A stretch of 64,000 bases of DNA from Elysia crispata. Its lineage: Eukaryota; Mollusca; Gastropoda; Plakobranchidae. Within the stretch, counting starts at the first letter, position 1; each line of letters opens with the position of its first letter. The stretch is taken from positions 1,028,501 through 1,092,500 of the forward strand of contig JAWDGP010006922.1 of assembly GCA_033675545.1 (NCBI GenBank), in the 5' to 3' direction. Shown in pieces: positions 1-11,046 of the stretch. The notes beneath the pieces were generated by a model. The model saw nothing but the letters and a program-made list of their open reading frames with translations. It was not told where the DNA came from and made no database searches. The translations under genes were made by a program, and so were the position numbers.

Positions 1-386
1 ATATTTTGTTTTCTCTATCAGTCAAGGTTGGTTTTTTTTTTTTTTATATATAGCAGCAACATTCTGTTCCCCCTCCCCCCCAATACCCTTTTTTTAGGAT
101 ACTGCAACTAAACAAAAGAACTTTCTTTTATTGATCAATATGTAAATAAATATCAATATTTAAGGGACTAAAGGATCAATAATTTTGCATTCAAACATTT
201 TTTAACTGTTACAATCTCTAAGTATACTTTGATTTTTGAAATGTAACACCTCTCTTATTTGGATCTTTTTCAAGGCAGCTTGTGCCTTAAATATTGTAGC
301 ATTGATATTTTAGGCTCTTTTTTTTTCACTTTTTGATTATTCTCAAGTAGGGTTCATGATTTTGAATTTAATTTTTTATTCTGTAG
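1..386. other. CCT4 intron, 3' part
   Basis: AT-rich with T-runs and no credible coding exon. It ends in a pyrimidine tract and CTGTAG at 381-386, the acceptor for the first visible CCT4 exon. Confidence 0.8.
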
Positions 387-3300
387 GGGCACTGTTGAAG
401 ATACTGAACTGATTGATGGTCTTGTTTTTACAAGCAAAACATCTGGAGCTGGAGGGCCTAACAAAGTGGAAAAGGCAAAAGTGGGCCTTATACAGTTCTG
501 TATTTCACCTCCAAAAACTGATGTATGTATAGACCTATTTATCTGTCACTTTTTTTTTTTGCTCAACAAATTCACATAGTGGCTGCAGCTCTGCTTTCTA
601 CATAGATTTTATTTCTTTTTCCTTTACCTGATCATAATTATGGATTCCATATTTATTCTTAAATTTTGTAGGTGGTGTTCGTTGAAAAACCTTGAATTGC
701 AAACATCTGTGAATCATGTCAGAACATCAATTAAGCTACTTAGTCATTGTAAGGTTAGTTGTTAATGTTGTGGGTGGTTTTGAAGAAGGTATCAGTTAGC
801 CTTTTCTGTGGGATCGTATTCCCAGTCAGAAAGAGCTTTTTTCTTCACGCCCTTTTAAATCTACATGCATGTAAAATATCATACCCCTCGCAAATTCATG
901 TGCTGTACCCACAGTGTTAGAAATGAATATTTTACATATTCACAGATGGACAATCAAGTCATTGTCTCAGACTATACCCAGATGGACCGCGTACTTCGAG
1001 AAGAGCGAGCCTATATATTGGACATTGTGAAAAAGATAAAGAAATCTGGTTGCAATGTTTTGCTCATTCAAAAATCTATTTTAAGGTTTGTTTGAAATCT
1101 GCATTGCACAGTATACTATTATGTTCACAGGAAGATAATTGTTAATTGGTTAATTTGAAATATGCCTCTTTTGATATTCAGTTTTGTGTACACTAATGTT
1201 CTAGATACATATTTGAGAATGCAAACACTTCACATGCCTTAAAATGTGATTAAATTCTAACTAAGGGCATGAGATGTATGCATTTTAAAAAAACTTTTTT
1301 CAGAGGACTAAAGCATATTGATTATAAATTGGTACATGAATGATCGAAATTATGTCTGTTATTAAGCTACATAATATCCAAATTGAAAATTCAAAGCCCT
1401 ACAAAGTTGAAGATATACGATACCTAAGAGGTTGCGCTTGTTCAATTAGGAAAAGTATAAAATTCGGCCAAAAAACTGACATACAACTTCGATAACCTTA
1501 GAGTGATACAATCTATAGACATGTTCACCCATATTGGCTTCTTCAGATCTAATCTAAATAAAACAATTTGATGAAACAAAGTCAACTAAGGTAAAATGTA
1601 CTACATGTGTAATTCTCATTTATGTTCTTCATTTTGTTACACACTTATCAAACATTTAACAGTTCTTTACTGAAAGTTAAGTTACTTATTTATAGATGAC
1701 AAACTGTACCTTCTTTTTTTTTAAAAAAGAACTAAAATATGCAATCATAAATTTTTTTTTTTTTTAAATATTGACTTTTCAAACAGTTGTCTGGCTTATT
1801 AAATTGGCAAAGAGAAATTTCAGTTTATGCCGATAGACAATGATTTATTTTATTTTTATTTCAATTGCACAGGCTTCAAGAAATTTACTTTAGCTCTTCG
1901 CATGCTGAAAAGACCTTCTATACCTACTTTTTTAAATTGCAGAGATGCTGTTTCAGACCTTGCCTTACATTTTTTGGCCAAAATGAAGATCCTTGTTGTT
2001 AAGGAAGTAGAACGGGAAGATGTTGAATTTGTTTGCAAGGTAAGAACCAAGTTATTGAGTTAATCAAATTAAAAACCTTTTGAAAGAGTTGATGAACACT
2101 TTTATCACTGAGTGTTAATTTTTTTGAGTATTTTGGAAAATAAATTACGCAAAGGAATTTTTTTTTTTTTGTTGTAAATATTGTTTTGCTTTTTGCTTTC
2201 CCAACAGACTTTGGGATGCAAGCCAATTGCAAGTGTGGACCATTTTGTACCTGAAAACTTAGGATCTGCAGAACTTGTGGAAGAAGTCCAGACGGGAAGC
2301 AGTAAAATTGTTAAGGTAATCGTTAGAGATAAAAAAAAGCAAAACATAGTAGCTCTTACAAAATGAAGTACACAAGACCAGTGAATTATGTATTGGAACA
2401 TTCACTCCTGTTTATTACAACCAATGTCTCCAGTGTACACATATTTTTGTTTAGAACTATGATTAAATAATTAGGTTGAGTTCATATTTTTTGTCTGATT
2501 TTGAAGTCAGGCTTTATCATTAAGCACTTGTTTTTCTCTCCTTGGTATTGATGACCATAATTTGTGACATTAACATAATATGAGGGGTAAATTAATCATG
2601 TAATTATTTTGTCCTGTGTACCGCCAAGGACTTATCTTTTACACTCATCTTCTGTGTCTGTAAAACAAATCAATATAGATCCTATTTCATAATTATCATA
2701 TTTACTTTTGTTTAAGCACAAAAAACATGCAAGTTTTGATTTAGTCCACTATTTATATTTTCATTAAGGCTTCTTCAATGATCTTAACTTGAAATTTTGA
2801 TATATTGAGTCTTCGGTACAACATAAAGTGAATTTCCTTCCCTCTAGAAATTGGAAAAAATCGAAGGTCTTGTATATCTATGACTATCACTGTTATATCT
2901 AAATTTTATCTTTTTGAACAACCCAATTCTGTCTTAAATGGGTGCTACCTAAAAAAATTTACAGTGGAATCTGCTTCAAATCAACTTGCTTGAAGTCAAC
3001 ACCATGGTACAGTTCCATATTTTTCTTTCTTTGTTTAAGTAACTGATTTTCTGATAAAGTCAGCGGCTTGGGGGCCATTTTCGCTTATAGTCACCTCATG
3101 GTGGATGGGAAAAGGTGAAGCCCATAAAAGCAGGGATGCCAGTAAGTCACTGTGTATCAACAGCATGCCTAACAAGGCTTAGCCAATTTAGTTTGGTCTT
3201 ACGTGGTTGTGACAGTAACAAAGAAGGGTGCATAGGCCATGTGTGTCTAGATCTAGACCAAACTTATCATTGGCTCACATCATTTGTGGAAAGCTGTGCA

Positions 3301-6300
3301 TTATTTTCTCCCCTTAACCAATAGCATTCTTTTCATGGCATCCAATAATGCTAAACAGTTTTTTTTTAATAAGGCCATTATTTTTTTTTTTGTTCTTGTT
3401 GGTGAAAACGAACCGAAAGTAATGGTGGTCCCAAGCCCATACTAAAAGGGGGTAACGCTGAAAAAAAAAATATAGCAAGAATTGTAGGTATGTTCACACA
3501 TTTTGTGTTTTTGTGTGAGCACATCAGGTTGTTTCAATAAATCTCTTTTCAGACTCTTTGTGGTTTTCTCTTTGCCTACATAACTTATAAAATTTTACCA
3601 CATGATAACTATAGATTAGTACAAAATGGAGACACTGTAAATGGGGACAATCTGCTTTTTATAACGTGAATTTCTGGACTTGTTTCCGGATTTAGATGTA
3701 TTCAACACTTTTGTTGGTCCTGAGGTGTTGACTTTAAGCGGATTCCACTGTGTGTCTAATTGTCGTGGATAGCTCTCATATTGATTGTCGTGGATAGCTC
3801 TCATATTGATTAGCCCGTCTTCAGTGAACCTCTCAAGACCTTTTAAGTTATGAGAAAAATAGGTCTTATAGAGATAGGTTGTGTTAGATACAAAACTATT
3901 CCATGTATTTATAGGGTTGCAAACATAATATCGTGAAGTTATTAACTTTGCAATTTCTTTATGCCAATCTTAAGTTTGGATCTTAGGCTACAGGCCTCAG
4001 ATTGAGCTTGCTTGAAGTCTTTAGTCTTTAGCTCAAGACAAATGTATGCTGGATTAGAAGAAAAGCTTGAGAGGTGTGAACACAACTTACAGATAAACAG
4101 AAACCCTGGTTATAGAGATCCAACTTAGCGCCTTCAAAGCTGGGTCGATATGTAAAAAAAAATCTGTTTCAAGAGATTGCTTGATGAAAGAAAGCTCTAT
4201 ATCCGTGAATGTATACCATGGAATATTTAGGGACTAGAAAACAACATGAAATGCCAAGATAGTGGTGCCGATAAAAAAAAAAAAAAGAGTATAAAGTATT
4301 TTTTGAAATACCTAATGCGAGGTAAAAGAAAGGCTCATTTCCTGATCATGCAGTGAATTCATGTCACTAGCAGAATCAAACAGAAAAGGGTATTTGTTGT
4401 TTGCTTTTATTTTTTATTACATTATTTAATGAGGATAAATATGCATCTGCTGTAGATTGAAAAAATCATTCTTATCTCATTTGTCAAGGTGACTGGAATT
4501 GCCTGCCCAGGACAGACTGTTACTGTTCTCATTCGTGGTTCCAACAAGCTTGTCATTGAGGAAGCTGATAGATCTTTGCATGATGCACTGTGTGTAATTA
4601 GGTGTCTTGTGAAGAAAAGGTCTGTTGCTTTTATTTTTTTAAGACATAATTTTAGATTTTTACCTCACCTCAATTCCTATATCATGTGATCCTAAAACCT
4701 TCTATTATTTTTTTCCCACAAAATCTTTATTACCTAAGCTCTATGAAAATTAAGTGGGGTGATAAATTTGATCACATTTTATAAGTTCACATAAAACACT
4801 GTCTTTTTTTAAATTTCTGTTTGCATGAAGGGTCTTAGAATGGTTCATCTTACTCTGGCATTTTGTAAAGTTTTATCTCTGCTTTTCTAAACTTCGTTTG
4901 ATTTTTAATCATCAATTTTTTCATTACATACTCATATCATGTTTGAAATTATGCCATCATTTGGATGCAATTTCTATCTCATGAGAAAAAGTTATTTATA
5001 ATTTGTTATAATTAAATAAGTGCAGCTTGAATTTTTTTTTTAATTTCTATTTCTGAAAACAACAGCATGTTAAGGAGATAAGAAGTGAGAAATATTAAAA
5101 CATCTGTACCTCTTAGGGAATCATGCATTACACTAGAACCTTGATTAGTGTTTCTCATTAGAAATCAAATGCATTAGCTTGGTGTAATTGTGGTATTTGT
5201 GGCTCAAACCTCACTGAATTCATCTGGTTCTCACTATTGGTTATCTGGAGATAGTTATATCTGCTTAATAGCCTCAGTTCTATGCTTGGTCAGCCTGAAT
5301 CCTTTCATTGCTACTCAGAGCCCCTAAAAATATCTTGCTCCATGTCTTTTACACATCTCTTTTGTTTATTTCAGAGCTTTGATTGCTGGTGGAGGTGCTC
5401 CTGAGATAGAGCTGTCTCAAAGACTTGCAGAATATGCTAACTCACTAACAGGCATGGAGCAATATTGCTTTCGTAGCTTTGCAGAAGCTCTGGAGGTCAT
5501 ACCCTTCACTTTGGCAGAAAATGCTGGTCTGAATCCAATTTCTACTGTGACTGAGCTAAGAGCACGTCATGCTCAGGGTGAAAAGAATGCTGGTATCAAT
5601 GTTAGGAAGGTATGCTTCTTTCTTTTTGTTTTTGTTGATGGTAATTCTTGACCCATGGGAGGTTGACAATCGATATATATATATATATATATATACATAT
5701 TAACAATATAAATTAAGAAAAGTCTAGATCACTTACTATTATTCGCTACATATATATATATATATATATATATTTTTATTTTTTAACTTATACCTTTGCT
5801 TAATCTGCCAAAAAATTATCTTAAAAACTGATTTTTAGACGCCCAAATTAAGTTTTTATTCAATTGATTGACAAAATAAGATGCAAGACTTCTGAACTGC
5901 AATTTTCAAAAGCTTTACATCAAGGGATTGAGCAATCTTCTAATAAAGAAGCTCTTTGTTTACATCAACTGACTTCGATAGACAACTTTTTAGATATATA
6001 TGTTTGATTCTAGGGCTTCTGTGTGAAAATTATGGAAATTTCTTAGCATTGAGAGATTTAGTGACAATAATCGTTACACAGATTTTGATCATCACCTCAT
6101 GCGCATTACAGTGTTTCACAATAGTTTACTAATTATTCCACATACCCAATACTGGTAAAGGCGATTTGTTTTGTTAACAGAACTTCAACTATAAATCTCA
6201 AACTACTGAAAATAGTGGTAATTTTTTAAATTAAATCTAGATTATTCAGGATAGTCTAGACTGCTGATTACTGGCCTCATAATTTTGGTGGATATGGACT

Positions 6301-9300
6301 GGAAAAAGTAAATAACCGAATTTGTCGTGAGAAATCTGCCAGATGCTAAAAAAAACATACTGCTTTTCATGTTTCAGGGAGCCATTACAAATATTTTGGA
6401 AGAAAGCGTTGTACAGCCCATTCTTGTTTCCTTGAGTGCTATCACACTGGCATCAGAGACAGTTCGCAGCATTTTAAAGATAGATGATATAGTAAGTATG
6501 AATATTTTCGTTTAGGTTATGAACTTCAAACAACTGTGGTATGCAATGATTCTTACTTTGGTGGTGAGCCTATTGAAAGTTTGTAATGGCTTAAATTATT
6601 ATAATGGTTTTATTTTCTTGATTTCAAGGCTTTGAAGCGGTTCACACAGGTAGAGATTTTATTTCAAATGAACTGGAATGGGCTAATTGTGTATGAGGTT
6701 TCAAAATTAAAAGAATAATTCAAGATATTCTCAAAACTCACGCCCCTATATATTAACAAAAAAATCAGTGCAAAGCCTGTAGGCATCAATGTATGCAATT
6801 ATATATTTATCAATGCCACAGAAAATAATCGGGCATTAACCCTGACAACTGAAAGGCATGCATTAGAGCAATCTTTTTATTTATTTTTGCTCTGGACTTT
6901 TTCCAAATTAGCGTCGCTTCTAATTTTAGGTTATGCATTTTGGCACGACTTAAAATTAAATGTTTTGCTAATGTTAGGTACCCAATACTGAGGCAAAACA
7001 GCGTTATCGAGAGAATTTTGTTCAAAACGGCTGACTTTCACCGCACTAAAACAATATCTCATACCACATAAAACGTAAAACGTCATACATGGTTGGAAAG
7101 ATCTATTCTTTATCTTTAAAATGGTGGCGGTAGATATATTCTGTTTTAAATATGAAACAAATGACAGAGTTTTAAAGAAACCCATGTTTCGGACTTTTTA
7201 GCGGCGCAGCGGACTTCTTTGCGTGAAATTTTCTACCCTTCTATCTTTACACGGCTTGCGCTCGCATCGATGAACACAACCACTGAAGTGTGTGCATGAT
7301 ATAAATAGGTCAGGAATCGACCTTTCTAGTGGTATAACTTTCGACCATGCAAAACGGCTACAAGTACTAAAAAAAGGAAGATGAAAATTTAAAACCGTAT
7401 TTAAAGAAAGAAAAATGCAAAATTTTGCGAAAAAAGTTACATATTTGGAAACCTCATCCATTTTTCTTTTAAAATCATTGCATTTAGTAAGAACTACTTT
7501 TCGTCGATCATTGCGCGAGACGCTAGATCTACGTCAACAAGGCCGGTTTCGCACTCTAGTCAAATTCGCCAGTCTTCTCCCAGCCATGCCCGGTCGATGT
7601 TAGATCTACGCAAGGTGTAGCCTTGCAGACAGACCCTTCTCCGTTAACTAGAGGACATGGATCGAAAAGCTTTTGTTGTTAAGTAGTTTTAAGTTAATTA
7701 CGATTTTAGAATTAGCTTTTTGAAAGAAAAATAAGCTGTTTTATTGTTTTATCAAAGTTTTTTATGCACCTTATCGGGATAGGTTCTGACCCTATCGGCG
7801 ATGTGTACACAAGTCCCGACACCGGGTTGTTATTTCAACTCTGTATTTTTTGATCATGTTCTACTCCTGGTCACCTATAAAACTTAGAAAAGCCTATTAT
7901 ATGATAACAGATTGTTAGAATCTTTTATTCAGTCATTTTTTTAAAGGATTTGGTCTATTTTAAGGTATCCATTCAATATTCAAAATGTGACAAATTTTCT
8001 TGTTTTTGTGATTTTGGTAATTTTCAGACCAATTTTATTAAAATTCTATGGAGTAAATGTCATCTGATCCATTATTATATGAAAGAACTTATAACGACCT
8101 TTATTTTGATGTAGAATACTTCCAAATTGAAGCTAAAATGAATTTTCTGTGGACTTTTAAATCATGTCAATTTTTATGTTTTTTTACCTCCCTTGAAATT
8201 TTTGTGAAATTCCATTTTGAGCCATGTTTGATGCAAAAAAATAAATACTTCCAATCCTTCTATTCTAATGAAAAAAATTGAGTGCTGTGTCCAGTTACTG
8301 GAGTATCTGTATATGAATTTTTGTAATTGTGGGATTGATATTTTTAATTTTATGGAGGCTCAAAATTGCCACTGAAGCATATTACGCAATCAGTTACTTT
8401 TGCCCGATTTTCAAAATGCTATAACTTTCTCAAAAATTATCATAAATACATAAAATTGGTATTAAAATGCTCAGAACAGCAAGCTCTTTACATCAGAATT
8501 GAAACCCCATCAGCACAGACAATTTAGAAAATCAGTATTGGGTACCTACTAATGTACAAAAATTGAGGATCGTTAACCGTTTGGGTTTAGATTGCTCAAT
8601 TACATGTTATTTTGTATGGGGCTTTTGATATTAAATACTCAAATCCATGTCAATGTCGTAGAGATAGACAATAAAACAGGTAGAAAAGATTTGAAATGTA
8701 ATATTGGGAAAAGAAACCAATTAGGGGATGGGTTAGGGACAAGTTTTAACAAAGAAAATAGTCTTTTAGTTTGAAGAAGCGATCTAAGTATGAAAGAAAA
8801 AATGAATGTTTAACATTTTTGCCTCTGATTTACCTTCTCCTGTTGCGCTCCCTTTATTACTGAAAATGTCAGAAACACTGTTGAGCAGAGATTTCTCAAA
8901 GTTCATCCATGTAAAAAATTTGTAAATAAAATTCTTTATGACAGCTGGAATAAGAAAAGATGTTAGTTAGGAAGAATAAAAAAAGAGCATGGGAAGGGAT
9001 CAATAAATATAATTGACAAATCCATGGTTTAACAATCCTTGTCTGATTGTAAATTGTTTTTGTAGATTTGTTTTAAGTTACTCCTAGTACCTTATCTCTA
9101 AAATTTCCTGGTCAAGTCCGGTTGGAAAGCTTGGGTCTACATTCGTAAAATCTCCTACCCCAGGGTATCTGTACAAGTTTTTGCTATTGCAGGTGCCTGG
9201 TATAAACCAGTTAAATCCTCCTTGTTAAAATTTGTTTACTATCTTGTCATTGTACCATCTAGGTAGGATTTGGTTTTATGAAGATGCAAGTTCAAATTGT

Positions 9301-9358
9301 GAATAAAACAAGAATAACACTGATTTTTTTTTCCTTTCAGGTGAATTGTGTGCACTGA
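387..9358 (+). CDS. CCT4: T-complex protein 1 subunit delta (CCT4), C-terminal 325 residues; 5' exons outside the window
   Basis: Subunit of the cytosolic TRiC/CCT chaperonin, which folds actin, tubulin and other proteins using ATP. Eight exons were read with consistent phases and GT-AG introns: 387-522, 946-1085, 1943-2039, 2208-2315, 4489-4619, 5375-5609, 6378-6491 and 9341-9358 (TGA at 9356). The spliced frame is closed (978 nt after the first split codon). Characteristic CCT4 stretches include [98 protein letters not shown] and VRSILKIDD. The animal protein is about 540 residues, so roughly 214 N-terminal residues, including the first part of the equatorial ATP-binding domain, lie upstream. 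What is present covers much of the apical domain, the second intermediate segment and the C-terminal equatorial half. The last coding exon has only five codons (VNCVH); mammalian CCT4 ends NTR. Introns 4 and 7 carry transposons. Identity is very secure; exon ends are inferred from splice signals. Confidence 0.96.
2962..3750. mobile_element. pogo/Tigger-like non-autonomous DNA transposon (MITE) in CCT4 intron 4
   Basis: The left end reads TA then CAGTGGAATCTGCTT. The right end, reverse-complemented, reads CAGTGGAATCCGCTT, 14 of 15 bases identical. Further copies of a GCTTnAAGTCAACACC-like motif follow each terminus, and a related CGCTTATAGTCACC motif occurs at about 3085, the subterminal-repeat style of pogo/Tigger elements. 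The left flank has the expected TA; the right flank is TG, read as a mutated target duplication. No transposase frame is visible in the 789 bp. The family is assigned on end sequence and TA target only. The rest of this 2.2-kb intron (2316-4488) shows only homopolymer runs. Confidence 0.6.
3761..3810. repeat. Two exact tandem copies of a 25-bp unit
   Basis: The unit beginning TGTCGTGGATAGCTCTCATA occurs at 3761-3785 and again at 3786-3810 without change, ten bases outside the right end of the pogo-like element. Perfect identity implies a recent slippage duplication. Confidence 0.85.
5673..5774. repeat. Two (AT)n microsatellites in CCT4 intron 6
   Basis: Alternating AT/TA tracts at about 5673-5695 and 5750-5774, separated by about 55 bp of unique sequence. 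Confidence 0.9.
6975..8548. mobile_element. 1574-bp DNA transposon with 17-bp perfect TIRs and 7-bp target duplication
   Basis: The left end TAGGTACCCAATACTGA (6975-6991) is repeated exactly in inverted orientation at 8532-8548. Both ends are flanked by the same 7-mer CTAATGT in direct orientation (6968-6974 and 8549-8555), which is the expected signature of a transposition event. The element sits in CCT4 intron 7 (6492-9340). Its interior contains a more GC-rich block at about 7200-7620, but none of its short open frames resembles a transposase I know, so it is either non-autonomous or decayed. Target duplications of 6-8 bp are known for superfamilies such as Dada and P, but the end sequence alone does not let me assign one. 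Confidence 0.75.
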
Positions 9359-9930
9359 TGTTCCGGTCTTCTTCATCTTTTACTTGATGCAAAGACTTTC
9401 ATTTTCAGTCTGAAAGCTTGTGATATATTACTTTTTAGAATTGTGTGTGCATCAATGTGAGTTTGTTTTTATGTTGACATGTGTTTTAGAAAATTAATTT
9501 GAATGCATGATCTCATTTGTGAAGAACAAAATATGTAATTTTTTTTTTAATGTCTCTCTTTACTTAACCTGCTTTTGACTAAATGTTATTTAGGCTTGTT
9601 TACTCATAATGTATTTTTCATTTCAAAATGCCGATCAAGCACTACAAAATATTTATTAAGATAAAAAATGATTCAAAAGCATTGTTTTGAATTTGCCAAA
9701 GAACTTTCTTCCTTTCCAAACTGAAAAAAAAAAAGGATTGAGGTTATACATGTAGTTAATTGCACAGAAATGAACCTCTCAAGCTAAAATATATGTGGTG
9801 AGCCTCTTTGTTGGCTTGTTACGTTTTTTGTTTTGCTTGTTCTTTTGTGTTTGTTTTTCATCTACGTTGGTCCATATTTTGCTCTGTTTTCCACTTTTGC
9901 ATCAATAAACTTTTCAGTAAACAAATTTAA
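9359..9930 (+). other. CCT4 3' UTR with polyadenylation signal
   Basis: Follows the TGA at 9356-9358. A canonical AATAAA lies at 9904-9909, and a TG/T-rich downstream element (TTGTTTGCTTTGTGTTTTGC) begins about 20 bp later, so cleavage near 9925-9930 is expected. The end point is inferred from these signals. Confidence 0.7.
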
Positions 9931-9996
9931 ATTGTTTGCTTTGTGTTTTGCATTTTAATTGTCACTGATCATTACAAAATGCCAGTCATTGTGTAT

Positions 9997-10041
9997 TACT
10001 TACTTACTTACTGCCCTTTTTGCCGTAGGCAATTAGGGCAG
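9997..10041 (-). mobile_element. 45-bp retroposon 3' end with a hairpin, (TAAG)n tail and 14-bp target duplication
   Basis: The 14-mer CAGTCATTGTGTAT occurs at 9983-9996 and at 10042-10055, exactly flanking a 45-bp insert. On the minus strand the insert is a stem-loop, CTGCCC and TTGCC pairing with GGCAA and GGGCAG, followed by about four TAAG/GTAA repeats. A 3' stem-loop plus a short tandem tail and a long target duplication is what severely 5'-truncated non-LTR retrotransposon copies look like. No coding part remains. Confidence 0.65.
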
Positions 10042-10929
10042 CAGTCATTGTGTATAATGAGATGTAAAATGTACATGTATGTGGTTAAGAATCGGTTTAA
10101 GTCCCTTTCTCTTACCATATACAATATACATCCTTGTTAAAAATAAATACACAATGCAACACCTAAGCATAAATCTAGTCATAGAATTAATTGTGAGCCT
10201 AGATCTAGTAAGGTATAAACAAGCCACTGAACTATCTTTTCTTCATTTTTATGTAAGTAAGACCATCTTAGAGTATTAAGTGAAATTGTTGATTAAAAAA
10301 AAAGCAATTAGTGGTTGTAAAATAATTTTGATTGCATAAAAAGATTAAATTTCTATTTACGACCTACAGTGGATGCAAATTGTAAAAAATTTAATTGCTT
10401 GATTACTACCCTTGAAATTGATAATCATGTTCACATAGCGCCCCTTTTATTTTGATTTTATTTTTTTTAATTTCATTCTCATAAATTTGTCCTTGCCTTA
10501 ATTGTGCTTTTTTTTTTTTTAATTTTTCCTACTTTAAAATGTTCTTGCGATGTTAGAGCATAAAATAAAACCGAAGATTAGAAGGTTGTGATCGTCACAT
10601 TATAGGCATGCTTTTTAAAAGTTTCCTTTTCCTTCATTTGAAATGAATATCATTTTTTTTTCTTTATTTATAGCCTAAAAATTTTAGTCATTTGATTTTA
10701 CTTCAGATTAAGTTAGATTTACTCCATTATAAAATTTAGAGGAAGTGTGGGCACTTGCTGCAGACAAGCATTGAAATTGTTATTATTTTTTTGTTGTTGT
10801 TGCCCTTAATAACACAACAAAGAAAGAAAACAAAAATATCACAGCTCACAGAGAACCATAAACTTTAGCATATATTTAGAATAATTTTAATAGAAAAGCA
10901 TGTTTGAGTTAGTTCTTAAAAAATACATG

Positions 10930-11046
10930 GAAAAAAAAGACTTTGGGGTACACATTTTGTTGAAATGTTCTAGGGGCAAGCGTTATAGAAATGTCATTTG
11001 TGGATGCAATTAAATAAACCGTTGATGATGATAATAATAATAATGA
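10930..11046 (+). repeat. Probable CR1/L2-like LINE or SINE 3' tail
   Basis: A stretch with AAGCGTTATAGAAATGTC, resembling the 'GCGCTATAAAAATG' 3' end common to CR1/L2-type retroelements, followed by TTAAATAAACC and a (GATGAT)(AATAAT)n tail at about 11023-11046. The upstream body is not recognisable. Confidence 0.4.
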
